Origin: an uncultured Eubacteriales bacterium
Lineage (GTDB): Bacteria > Bacillota > Clostridia > Christensenellales > Aristaeellaceae
Assembly (NCBI GenBank): GCA_902764915.1
Contig: CACWXY010000005.1
Location: 1 to 64,000 of the forward strand
Direction of reading: 5' to 3'
Length of the DNA: 64,000 bases
Below, piece after piece: positions 8,381 through 15,809 of this stretch (within the stretch, counting starts at the first letter, position 1; each line of letters begins with the position of its first letter). The position numbers and the translations under genes were made by a program. Below the pieces are notes generated by a model, which saw nothing but the letters and a program-made list of their open reading frames with translations, was not told the DNA's origin and did no database searches.

Positions 8381-9385
8381 TTACAACAGCTGTATATTGG
8401 CTTCCCTGCAGGCCGCGACCACATCATCCGGCCACATGGCAGCCTGTACCTCGCCCACATGCGCCTTGCGCAGCAGATAGACGCACATGCGGCTCTGGCC
8501 GATACCGCCTCCAATGGTCTGCGGCAGTTCTCCCGCCAGAAGCGCTTTCTGGAATGGAAGCTCGGCGCGCTCCTCGCATCCGCGTTCCTTCAGCTGTTGC
8601 ATGAGCACTTCCGGGTTCACACGAATGCCCATGGAACTGACCTCCAGGGCAATATCCAAAAGCGGATCATACAGAAGAATATCCCCGTTCAGCGACCAGT
8701 CATCATAGTCCGGCGCACGCCCGTCATGAATCTGTCCGCTCTTCAGCTTTCCACCCACACCCATCAGGAATACGGCGCCATAGCGGCGCACCGCACGGTA
8801 CTCGCGCTCCTTGGGACTGAGTGCAGGATAGAGATCTTCCAGTTCCTGTGTGGACACAAAGGCAATATCATCAGGAAGCTCCGGCTTAATAAACGGATAA
8901 TGTGCACAGACAAAGCCTTCCGTCTTGCGAAGGGTGAGATAAATCGTGCGGACAATGTTCCTGAGTGTTTCCTCGTTCCGTTCACCGGGGCCAAGGATTC
9001 GCTCCCAGTCCCACTGGTCTACAAAAATCGAATGAATATTATCTGTAATCTCATCCCTGCGGATAGCGTTCATGTCTGTATACAGGCCCTCGCCCTCATG
9101 AAAGCCGTAATTCTTCAGCGCCTGGCGCTTCCACTTGGCCAGGGAATGGACGATCTCCACCGTCTTTCCCGTTTCCAGCACATCAAACGAGACAGGGCGT
9201 TCCACACCGTTAAGGTTATCATTCAGACCGCTTTCCGGCGTCACCATGATCGGCGCAGATACGCGGGTCAGGTTGAGCGCTTTGGCCAGCTCCGTCTCAA
9301 AGAAGTCCTTCACCAGCTTAATGGCGATTTCCGTGTCCCGCAGGTTCAGCACGGGGTTATAGTCCTTGGGAATAATCAGATGCAT
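8381..9385 (-). CDS. asnA: Aspartate-ammonia ligase (asparagine synthetase A)
   Basis: This 334-residue enzyme makes asparagine from aspartate, ammonia and ATP. It belongs to the class II aminoacyl-tRNA-synthetase-like AsnA family and has the usual length. Recognisable parts are the N-terminal ETELAKALNLTRVSAP with SGLNDNLNGVERPV, a central DQWDWE, and the C-terminal GGGIGQSRMCVYLLRK, which is class II motif 3. It starts seven bases after the hflX stop codon and ends at a terminator, so it is the last gene of the GT4-hflX-asnA operon. No functional link to its operon partners is obvious. Confidence 0.95.
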   Translation of the reverse strand: MHLIIPKDYNPVLNLRDTEIAIKLVKDFFETELAKALNLTRVSAPIMVTPESGLNDNLNGVERPVSFDVLETGKTVEIVHSLAKWKRQALKNYGFHEGEGLYTDMNAIRRDEITDNIHSIFVDQWDWERILGPGERNEETLRNIVRTIYLTLRKTEGFVCAHYPFIKPELPDDIAFVSTQELEDLYPALSPKEREYRAVRRYGAVFLMGVGGKLKSGQIHDGRAPDYDDWSLNGDILLYDPLLDIALEVSSMGIRVNPEVLMQQLKERGCEERAELPFQKALLAGELPQTIGGGIGQSRMCVYLLRKAHVGEVQAAMWPDDVVAACREANIQLL

Positions 9386-9391
9386 GTCCTA

Positions 9392-11167
9392 TCACTCCTC
9401 TTCTCTGCCCACAGGCCGAATGAACAGGCCCAGGCGGCTTTCCATTTCCTCACACTTTTCCGGGGCAGCCTCCATCTGCATCCATGTCCCCGTATCCGTG
9501 TAGCTCTCGGAGAGTACCTTGCCCATGGCACGCACTTCTCCGCTTTTCTGGTACTGATCAAAGGGAATAAATACGGAAAAGGAGATCACCTGCGCACGCA
9601 GGCATTCCTGAATCCGTGCCTTCAGCTCCGCGAGGTTCTGTCCTTCCCTGGCGGAGATCATGACTGCATCCCGGATTCCGTCCCGTACCGGCACCAGATC
9701 ACACTTGTTGATGACCTCAATGCGTTTCTGCTGTGTGGCACCCAGTTCATCCAGCACCTGAAGAACCGTTTCCCGCTGTCCCAGCATATCCGGCGTGCTC
9801 CCGTCATGCACCAGCACCAGTACATCGGCCTGCACAGCCTCTTCCAGGGTAGAACGGAACGCCTTGACCAGTGTATGCGGAAGCTTGCGGATGAATCCTA
9901 CTGTGTCCACCAGTATATAGGCGACCTCGCCCGGATCCGCGACCCGCCGGCCGACTGCGTCCAGCGTGGCAAACAGCTGATCCTGCACATACACGTCAGC
10001 GCCGGTCATACGGTTGAGAAGGGTGGACTTTCCCGCATTGGTGTATCCCACCAGCGCTACCACCGGCACTTCATTGCGCTCACGGCTCTTCCGCCGAAGC
10101 GACCGCTGTTTTTCCAGTTCCTTCAGCCGCGCTTCCAGTTCAGTCATGCGTCCGCGGATATGCCGGCGGTTCATCTCCAGCTGACTTTCACCGGGGCCAC
10201 GCGTCCCGATTCCTCCCGCCAGGCGGGACAGTACCAGGCCCTGCCCGATGAGCCTTGTCGACTGATAGCTCAGCTGTGCCAATTCCACCTGCAGCTTACC
10301 CTCGCTGCTGGAAGCGCGCTGCGCAAAGATATCAAGGATCAGCGTAGTGCGGTCCACAACCTTCACCCGCAGCAGATCCTCCAGGTTCCGCATCTGAATC
10401 CCGGTGAGCTCTTCATCAAAGATGCAAACATCCGCCTCCAGTGCCTGGCACTGACGCGAAAGCTCATCAGCCCGTCCGCGCCCAATAAACAGCGCTGCAT
10501 CCGGACGGTCCTTCTTCTGCAGGAAGCTGCCCACAATTTCCGCCCCGGCAGTTTCCGCAAGACGCCTGAGCTCCGCCAGCGATTCCTCGCTTTCAATTCC
10601 CATCAGTACCGCGCGCTCATGCCCGCTGTCCGTCTCTTCCGAATCCTTGCCCACCAGACGGTCGCTTTCCAGAATCTGTGTGCGCCATGCCCGGTCCGGC
10701 ACCCGATACCAGGGAACCGGCTCGTCCATCTGAACCAGAAGGTTTTCCGTCAGGAACGCAGTCTGTACAAAGGTAGGCTCACCGCCGGCGCAGCCCACCG
10801 CTGTCATGGCATCATACCGGAAGGCGCGCAGGGCACTCAGGTCCACATCGCTCAGATGTCCGTCACCATTGGGATGCGTATGAATGCACCGCACGCCGCT
10901 GAGACGGTTCCGGTTTCGACGCAGACGCCAGTCACGCAGTTCCACATCGCTGTCCGTGCCCACCATCACATCCACAATTTCGCCATCCCGGGTCATATAG
11001 ATAGCGATCTCGCGGCGGATCACGCCTGTCATCCGGGCCAGGTACTGACACAGATCATGGGGCAGGTATGCGTCCTCATTCACTTCCCAGTCCAGCATGG
11101 CTGCCAGCGCATCAATCACGGTATCCCGGATGCCCTCCAGGTTTCCGTGTACATCCTGTCTTCTCAT
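9392..11167 (-). CDS. hflX: HflX-family ribosome-associated GTPase with N-terminal JAMM-like domain
   Basis: The C-terminal 400 or so residues are a standard HflX: the HflX N-domain (IGRGRADEL, GTRGPGESQLE) and the G domain with VGYTNAGKST near 372-381, DTVGF and NKCD. HflX binds 50S subunits and splits stalled or stressed ribosomes. The protein is 591 residues, longer than the usual 360-430. The extra N-terminal part (about 1-175) has RCIHTHPNGDGHLSDVD, where His96, His98, Ser106 and Asp109 fit the JAMM/MPN metal-binding pattern H-x-H-x10-D. Glu53 or Glu63 could supply the upstream acid. A zinc peptidase-like domain fused to HflX is therefore likely. It lies between the GT4 and asnA genes, with gaps under ten bases on both sides. 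Confidence 0.9.
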   Translation of the reverse strand: MRRQDVHGNLEGIRDTVIDALAAMLDWEVNEDAYLPHDLCQYLARMTGVIRREIAIYMTRDGEIVDVMVGTDSDVELRDWRLRRNRNRLSGVRCIHTHPNGDGHLSDVDLSALRAFRYDAMTAVGCAGGEPTFVQTAFLTENLLVQMDEPVPWYRVPDRAWRTQILESDRLVGKDSEETDSGHERAVLMGIESEESLAELRRLAETAGAEIVGSFLQKKDRPDAALFIGRGRADELSRQCQALEADVCIFDEELTGIQMRNLEDLLRVKVVDRTTLILDIFAQRASSSEGKLQVELAQLSYQSTRLIGQGLVLSRLAGGIGTRGPGESQLEMNRRHIRGRMTELEARLKELEKQRSLRRKSRERNEVPVVALVGYTNAGKSTLLNRMTGADVYVQDQLFATLDAVGRRVADPGEVAYILVDTVGFIRKLPHTLVKAFRSTLEEAVQADVLVLVHDGSTPDMLGQRETVLQVLDELGATQQKRIEVINKCDLVPVRDGIRDAVMISAREGQNLAELKARIQECLRAQVISFSVFIPFDQYQKSGEVRAMGKVLSESYTDTGTWMQMEAAPEKCEEMESRLGLFIRPVGREEE

Positions 11168-11175
11168 GTATCGCC

Positions 11176-12318
11176 TCAGTTTTTCCCGGCATGCCCGTCG
11201 ATCAGCCGGTCATACTCCGCAATCACCCGTTCCATAATACTGTCCCAGGAGATGGGTATCGTCAGCTGCGCATGATGCCCGACCTCCTTGGCCAGAGGCA
11301 GCGCATGCTCAATCGTCTTACGGATGGACTCCGCCGTTTCGTCCGGGCTGATAAACCCGTTATAGTCATGGGTAATGCCTTCCGCTGAGCAGGAGCCGGC
11401 TACAACCAGTCCCGGCGTTTCCATGACTGCAGCTTCCCGAAGTACCATCGGCGCATTGTCATACAGCGACGGAAAAACCAGAATGTCTGCATGATAATAC
11501 AGTGCCATCAGTTCCTCCCGGTCAGCGACAAAGCCCAGAAACTGTACCTGGTCACGGATGCCCAGCTGTTCCGCCTCCTTCACGATATCGTCAAAGTCCG
11601 GTCCGTCGCCCGCGGTAATCAGCTGGAATGGGCGCCCTGCCTGTTTCAGCATGGCACAGGCCCCCAGGATTCCGTGCAGATTTTTCTTATAATTGTGCTG
11701 GCCTACAAACAGAAGCACCGGAACCCCTTTGCGGATTGTTACCCGTGCCAGCATACGCTTTTCCGCCTCAGGGGAGAGGGATTCCATATTGGTCCCGTTC
11801 TCCATGATCAGGATTTTTCCGCGGTAGCCGTACGCCTGCAGAACTTCTGCGGTAGCATGGTTCACTGTCCATACGCCGTCACAGCGATCATAGAACTTCA
11901 TCAGTTTCTGCACCAGCGTAGAGGCCAGTGCTTTGGAGTGCGTCTTGGCCAGTGCGTCATCGTAGTACTTGGAATGAAAGCTTCCCACAATCGGAATATC
12001 ACGCTTGCGCGCCACATTCATGGCTTCCATCCCGGCTACAAAGGGATCCTGAGCATGTACAATATCAAAGGGAATCTCCATCAGTTCCCGGCGGAAACGC
12101 GGGTCCGGAATGCCCATGCGGAAAAGTTCTCCCGGTACCTTCATGCTTGCCGAGAGTATCACCGGAAACGAATACGTCTCTTTTCCGGTAGCCGACTGCG
12201 GCGCAATATAATAGGCTTCATGCCCCATTTTTGTCAGCGTTTCACAGTAGCTCTGCGTCACACGTCCGACCCCGTCAATATTGGGCGGATAGGTATCACA
12301 AAACTGTCCAATAATCAT
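11176..12318 (-). CDS. Glycosyltransferase family 4 (GT-B fold)
   Basis: This 380-residue protein has the GT4 layout. The N-terminal Rossmann domain starts MIIGQFCDTYPPNIDGVGRV. The C-terminal nucleotide-sugar domain carries LLFVGQHNYKKN and the E-x7-E region (YDNAPMVLREAAVME). It resembles cytoplasmic enzymes that glycosylate membrane lipids, such as diacylglycerol glucosyltransferases, but donor and acceptor cannot be read from sequence. It is the first gene of the operon with hflX and asnA, with a GGGAGG site seven bases upstream and a promoter at 12350-12378. The LPG-synthase-type membrane protein gene next door, also envelope-related, is a separate unit. Confidence 0.88.
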   Translation of the reverse strand: MIIGQFCDTYPPNIDGVGRVTQSYCETLTKMGHEAYYIAPQSATGKETYSFPVILSASMKVPGELFRMGIPDPRFRRELMEIPFDIVHAQDPFVAGMEAMNVARKRDIPIVGSFHSKYYDDALAKTHSKALASTLVQKLMKFYDRCDGVWTVNHATAEVLQAYGYRGKILIMENGTNMESLSPEAEKRMLARVTIRKGVPVLLFVGQHNYKKNLHGILGACAMLKQAGRPFQLITAGDGPDFDDIVKEAEQLGIRDQVQFLGFVADREELMALYYHADILVFPSLYDNAPMVLREAAVMETPGLVVAGSCSAEGITHDYNGFISPDETAESIRKTIEHALPLAKEVGHHAQLTIPISWDSIMERVIAEYDRLIDGHAGKN

Positions 12319-12349
12319 TCATGAACCTCCCTTGGAAGTAACGCGGAGG

Positions 12350-12378
12350 ATTGTAACACACGCGGTATCCTTTCACAA
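12350..12378 (-). promoter_or_regulatory. Promoter of the GT4-hflX-asnA operon
   Basis: The minus strand has TTGTGA (12378-12373), a 17-base spacer and TACAAT (12355-12350). The -10 ends about 30 bases before the GT4 start codon. Confidence 0.6.
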
Positions 12379-12480
12379 CGCATCCGTCAGTCTCTCCTCC
12401 GCCTGAAGGAAACATCGTCGGCTCCTGCAGTATACCCTTTTCGCCTTTCCCGTTTCATACTCTGGCGCTCTGCGCAATGA

Positions 12481-12506
12481 GAAAAAGGGAGAACTGCTTC
12501 TCCCTT
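12481..12506 (-). terminator. Intrinsic terminator after the LPG-synthase-type gene
   Basis: On the minus strand AAGGGAGAA pairs with TTCTCCCTT around a four-base loop, followed by TTTCTC. It lies seven bases after the stop codon. Confidence 0.85.
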
Positions 12507-12512
12507 CGGTTA

Positions 12513-13613
12513 TTACTGCTTGTTTTTCTGATCTTCCATTACCTGATTCAGCATTTCTCCGCTGCTCTTGGCGGCTTCACGAAGAGAGTTTCCCTCACGC
12601 ACACCGTGCACTGTATTCACCACAAGCCCCAGGACAATGGAGATATAATAGGTAAAGAAACGCCACAGGAGAATTGCTACAAAGATCATGCTCTCAGGGA
12701 AGATCTTGGCAAAGAAAATCCCGAATACGCCTTCCTGGGCACCGGAGGCACCCGGCATTGGCGCATAAGCCGCCGCCAGGAACTCACAGATGTTCATCGT
12801 AACAAGATGCTCATACCGATACCCGCTCAGTCCCAGGCCGTAATAGATCATGGCGATGACGCTCATGAGAAACATAAGCTGTGTTCCGCCAAACAGAAGC
12901 TGCACCGCCATATCCATGGGATGGGAACGGAAATAGGTCAGTCCTTCATGGAAAGTCGTCACATAATGCTCCGCCCGACGCTCCAGTTCTTCCGGATGCC
13001 GGATCCATTTGAATTTCCCGCCGATCCGAATGCCCAGATTCATCAGCCGCTGAAGGATGTTCTTGGAAAGCGCAAGCACCGCCACAGCGCAGACCATGAC
13101 CGTATTATATACATAGCCTACAATAAACACCCAGCGTGCCGAACCCGTATGCTCGGCGATAAACCCGCCATAACGGATCCACACGACCGTGCCGATGACA
13201 CTGAGCATCACCTGAAAGCAGAAAAAGCGGACCGCAATCGCGGAGGTGGCCAGTGCAGCCGGTACTTTTTTCTTGGACAGATAATAGATCTGCATCGGCT
13301 GACCGCCGCTGGCCCCGGGGGTAATATTGGAGTAGTACTGTCCGATTAAAGAGATGAACAGCAGGTCCCGTATGCCCAGGCGGTAGCCCTGCCTGAAGAG
13401 ATAAAACCCGATGGCCAGACTGTCCATGACCAGATATCCGAAATAGCAGCCCAGTGCGAACACAACCCATTTCGCATTCATGCTGCGAACAGCCTGGGAT
13501 GCTTCCGGCAGGCTTTTGTCCGTGATTCCCATAACCAGTACGATGGTCAGCGGAATCAGAATGCATGCAAGATTTATCAGTCGTTTGGTCCGTGGCTTGA
13601 TCATAGATCCCAT
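12513..13613 (-). CDS. Lysylphosphatidylglycerol synthase-type (UPF0104/AglD) membrane protein
   Basis: This 366-residue protein has about eight hydrophobic segments. It carries the hallmark GQYYSNITPGASGGQPMQ region near residue 90 and PMPGASGAQEGVFG near 280, as in the flippase half of MprF and in AglD/DUF2029-like proteins. It has no C-terminal aminoacyl-transferase domain, so it is probably a lipid or lipid-linked-sugar translocation factor. Three in-frame ATGs are close together. I chose 13613 because GGGGGG lies four bases upstream and the promoter at 13639-13668 would make the 13625 ATG almost leaderless. It is a single-gene unit with its own terminator. Confidence 0.85.
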   Translation of the reverse strand: MGSMIKPRTKRLINLACILIPLTIVLVMGITDKSLPEASQAVRSMNAKWVVFALGCYFGYLVMDSLAIGFYLFRQGYRLGIRDLLFISLIGQYYSNITPGASGGQPMQIYYLSKKKVPAALATSAIAVRFFCFQVMLSVIGTVVWIRYGGFIAEHTGSARWVFIVGYVYNTVMVCAVAVLALSKNILQRLMNLGIRIGGKFKWIRHPEELERRAEHYVTTFHEGLTYFRSHPMDMAVQLLFGGTQLMFLMSVIAMIYYGLGLSGYRYEHLVTMNICEFLAAAYAPMPGASGAQEGVFGIFFAKIFPESMIFVAILLWRFFTYYISIVLGLVVNTVHGVREGNSLREAAKSSGEMLNQVMEDQKNKQ

Positions 13614-13638
13614 AAAGCCCCCCATTCCTACGCGGGAT

Positions 13639-13668
13639 AGTATAGCAAACCAAAAGACAGCCCGTCAA
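13639..13668 (-). promoter_or_regulatory. Promoter of the LPG-synthase-type gene
   Basis: The minus strand has TTGACG (13668-13663), an 18-base spacer and TATACT (13644-13639). It predicts a very short leader and helps decide the start codon. Confidence 0.6.
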
Positions 13669-13843
13669 TCAGAGAACAGCAGGAAACACTTCCTGTCTTT
13701 GGATAGCCCGCTGCCCACCCTGCTCTCTTCTTCACCTGGTGCAGACAACAAAAAACGGTCTTCCGGGCGCATCCCGAAAGGCCGGTACTTCTGTCACACA
13801 AAGCATCACGGAAACACTCGTCTGTTCCGCGCCTGATTCCTTA

Positions 13844-14050
13844 TCAGGCTTCCTTGCTTGCCAGATATTCCTCCACAGAGGCGAGCACATCATCCGGGTT
13901 CAGACCATGCACCATAGCCGCCATCTCAATGGACTCGCCAAAGGATGAAGGGCAGCCCACGCAGTGCATGCCGCACTGCATCAGAACTTCCGCGATTCCC
14001 ATATCATGCATGAGCAGTTCGCCCATGGTCGTCTCTTTCGTTACTTCCAT
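13844..14050 (-). CDS. DUF1858 small redox-disulfide protein
   Basis: This 68-residue protein is a complete stand-alone DUF1858 domain. It opens with a TMGELLMHDMGIAEVLMQCGM-like helix pair and contains the CVGCP dithiol at residues 30-34. The domain is often found with hybrid-cluster and other anaerobic redox proteins and may pass reducing equivalents, but no reaction is proven. The start has AAGGAGG upstream and a good promoter at 14096-14123. A GC-rich hairpin (GCCTGAT/ATCAGGC, 13831-13849) overlaps the stop codon but lacks a T run. Confidence 0.9.
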   Translation of the reverse strand: MEVTKETTMGELLMHDMGIAEVLMQCGMHCVGCPSSFGESIEMAAMVHGLNPDDVLASVEEYLASKEA

Positions 14051-14095
14051 TTTCGAAATCCTCCTTCGATTCTTCTGCGGTCATACCGCATTGCC

Positions 14096-14123
14096 AGTAT
14101 ACACTAAGCCGGGTGCCTGTCAA
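14096..14123 (-). promoter_or_regulatory. Promoter of the DUF1858 gene
   Basis: The minus strand has a consensus TTGACA (14123-14118), a 16-base spacer and TATACT (14101-14096). It is immediately downstream of the PPK2 stop codon. Confidence 0.7.
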
Positions 14124-14127
14124 GACA

Positions 14128-14997
14128 TCAGTCGCCGTCCTCTTCCAGCTGCTGCATGACTACCGGAATCTTGGCTGCCTCTTCCGGATCCAGTCCCGGG
14201 TATTCCGGATGCATTTCCTCCAGGGTATCGACCAGAATCTGGCTGACCAGATACCGCGTATACCACTTGGTATCCGCCGGAACCACATACCAGGGACTTT
14301 CCTGGGTACCGGTATGATTGATGCAGTCCTCATACGCCTTGTCATATTCATCCCAGGCAGCGCGCTCCGCCATATCTGCGGTAGAAAGCTTCCAGTGCTT
14401 TTCATCGCGCTCGATCCGCTCCAGGAACCGCTCTTTCTGTACGGCGCGGGATACATTCAGGAACAGTTTGACCATTCGATATCCGTTCTCATACAGGTAC
14501 TGCTCCCAGTTGCGGATCTGACGATAGCGCTTGGAGAAAAAGTCGTCATCCTGCGTGCAGCGCGAGGGCATCCTATAGTTTTTCTCCATATGATGCACCT
14601 TTACCACCAGGACGTCCTCATACTGGGAACGGTTGAACACGCCGATCTTTCCGCGCACGGGAAGTGCGGCATTGATGCGCCACAGATAATCGTGCGCAAG
14701 CTCGTTGCTGTTAGGTGACTTAAAGGAGTGCACCTCCAGAGCAGCCGGATTCAGAGAAGAGAATACCTTCTTGATCAGACTGTCCTTGCCCGCAGCATCC
14801 CGGGCCTGTATGGCAATAATCAGGCCTTCCCTGCCTTCTGCATACAGCTTCTCCTGCAGTTCACAGGCGCGCATGATATTGGCTTCCGTGCAGTGGATCA
14901 GCTCAGCTTTGTGATCCTTTTCTTCGCCGGCGCTGGTACTTACATCCTTCAGATTGAGCTTTTTCCCGCCGTCATAGCGGAAGTCTTTGATGGTCAC
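14128..14997 (-). CDS. Polyphosphate kinase 2 family protein
   Basis: This 289-residue PPK2 uses polyphosphate to phosphorylate nucleotides, or the reverse. Visible motifs are the Walker A-like AIQARDAAGKDSLIKK, the lid-region FNRSQYEDVLVVKVH and the DEKHWKLS segment. The frame stays open upstream to 15078, but I chose the GTG at 14997. It has GGAAGGA upstream and a promoter (15031-15058) that lies inside the extra upstream stretch. This gives the usual PPK2 length without a Cys-rich N-terminal tail. It is a single-gene unit. Whether it prefers AMP, ADP or GDP cannot be told. The window also carries a VTC-type polyphosphate polymerase gene at 32180-32887. Confidence 0.88.
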   Translation of the reverse strand: MTIKDFRYDGGKKLNLKDVSTSAGEEKDHKAELIHCTEANIMRACELQEKLYAEGREGLIIAIQARDAAGKDSLIKKVFSSLNPAALEVHSFKSPNSNELAHDYLWRINAALPVRGKIGVFNRSQYEDVLVVKVHHMEKNYRMPSRCTQDDDFFSKRYRQIRNWEQYLYENGYRMVKLFLNVSRAVQKERFLERIERDEKHWKLSTADMAERAAWDEYDKAYEDCINHTGTQESPWYVVPADTKWYTRYLVSQILVDTLEEMHPEYPGLDPEEAAKIPVVMQQLEEDGD

Positions 14998-15030
14998 ATC
15001 GGTTCCTTCCTTTTCATGAATTCCTTCGTG

Positions 15031-15058
15031 ATTATAACAAATGCTGTAAAAATCGCAA
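15031..15058 (-). promoter_or_regulatory. Promoter of the PPK2 gene
   Basis: The minus strand has TTGCGA (15058-15053), a 16-base spacer and a consensus TATAAT (15036-15031). It supports the GTG start at 14997. Confidence 0.6.
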
Positions 15059-15113
15059 TCACGCCGGCGCGGTTTCACAGCACATTTCCAATCAAATCCT
15101 CATTTTTCTTCCC

Positions 15114-15142
15114 TTGCCTGACATTCTCGAAGGCCCTACAAT
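15114..15142 (+). promoter_or_regulatory. Promoter of the HAD/P-type ATPase operon
   Basis: TTGCCT (15114-15119), a 17-base spacer and TACAAT (15137-15142) lie 27 bases before the HAD start codon. It faces away from the PPK2 promoter. Confidence 0.6.
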
Positions 15143-15168
15143 GGTTCCTGTAATAAGGAGGCATCACG

Positions 15169-15798
15169 ATGACGATACTCTGGGACTGGAATGGCACTCT
15201 GCTTTCCGACGTGGAACTGGCACTGGCATGCGACAACGCCGCCCTGGCAGACTTTGGCTACCCACCGCTGTCGCTTTCGGAATATCTGACAGACTTCGAT
15301 TTTCCGGTGGAACAGTTCTATCTGACCCGCGGTGTAAAGCGGGAGGATATTCCGCTGATCGGCGCCCGGTTCAACGAAAACTACGACCGCGCTTTTCCCG
15401 GAACCCCTCTGCGCCGTGATGCCTTGGAGACCGTGCATCGCCTGGAAAAGGCCGGCGCCCGTCAGGCCATTCTCTCTGCCACGCACCAGACACGTCTTGA
15501 CGGTCAGCTGAAACAGTATCCCCTGCTTGTACCCTGCATGGCGCGTATCCAGGGCATCCGAACAGATATGGCCACTTCCAAGATCAGCGCGGCACATGAG
15601 TTAATGAGTTTCCTCTCAGCGGAGCCTGCCGCTACCTGTCTTATCGGAGACAGTCTGCATGACCTGGAAACAGCCCATGCGCTGCACTGTCGCTGTCTGC
15701 TGATAAGCGGCGGGCATCAGTCCCTTGAAAAGCTGCAGAGAAGCGGAGCGCACGTGCTCTCCTCCCTCACGGAAGCAGCAGACATTCTGTTGAATTGA
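15169..15798 (+). CDS. HAD-family hydrolase (phosphoglycolate-phosphatase-like)
   Basis: This 209-residue HAD phosphatase has motif I as LWDWNGTLLSD at residues 4-14. The nucleophile aspartate is present, but the usual second Asp (DxD) is Asn, as in a known DxNGT subset. Motif II (ILSATHQ) and motif III/IV (CLIGDSLHDLETA, about 163-175) are present, and a helical cap lies between. The natural substrate is not evident. The start has an AAGGAGG site. The P-type ATPase gene follows with almost no gap, so the two are co-transcribed, perhaps by chance. Confidence 0.85.
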   Translation: MTILWDWNGTLLSDVELALACDNAALADFGYPPLSLSEYLTDFDFPVEQFYLTRGVKREDIPLIGARFNENYDRAFPGTPLRRDALETVHRLEKAGARQAILSATHQTRLDGQLKQYPLLVPCMARIQGIRTDMATSKISAAHELMSFLSAEPAATCLIGDSLHDLETAHALHCRCLLISGGHQSLEKLQRSGAHVLSSLTEAADILLN

Positions 15799-15809
15799 GG
15801 CATGCTGTC

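Noticed and set aside
8459-11275. 938-codon plus-strand open frame
   Set aside because: It is antisense to asnA and hflX, both with full family motifs; Cys/His/Arg-rich composition is typical of a shadow.
13831-13849. Hairpin at the end of the DUF1858 gene as a terminator
   Set aside because: The stem is only seven base pairs and is followed by GC-rich sequence, not T residues.
15795-15809. TTG start for the P-type ATPase five codons upstream of the ATG
   Set aside because: It overlaps the HAD stop codon and has no better ribosome site than the ATG at 15810.
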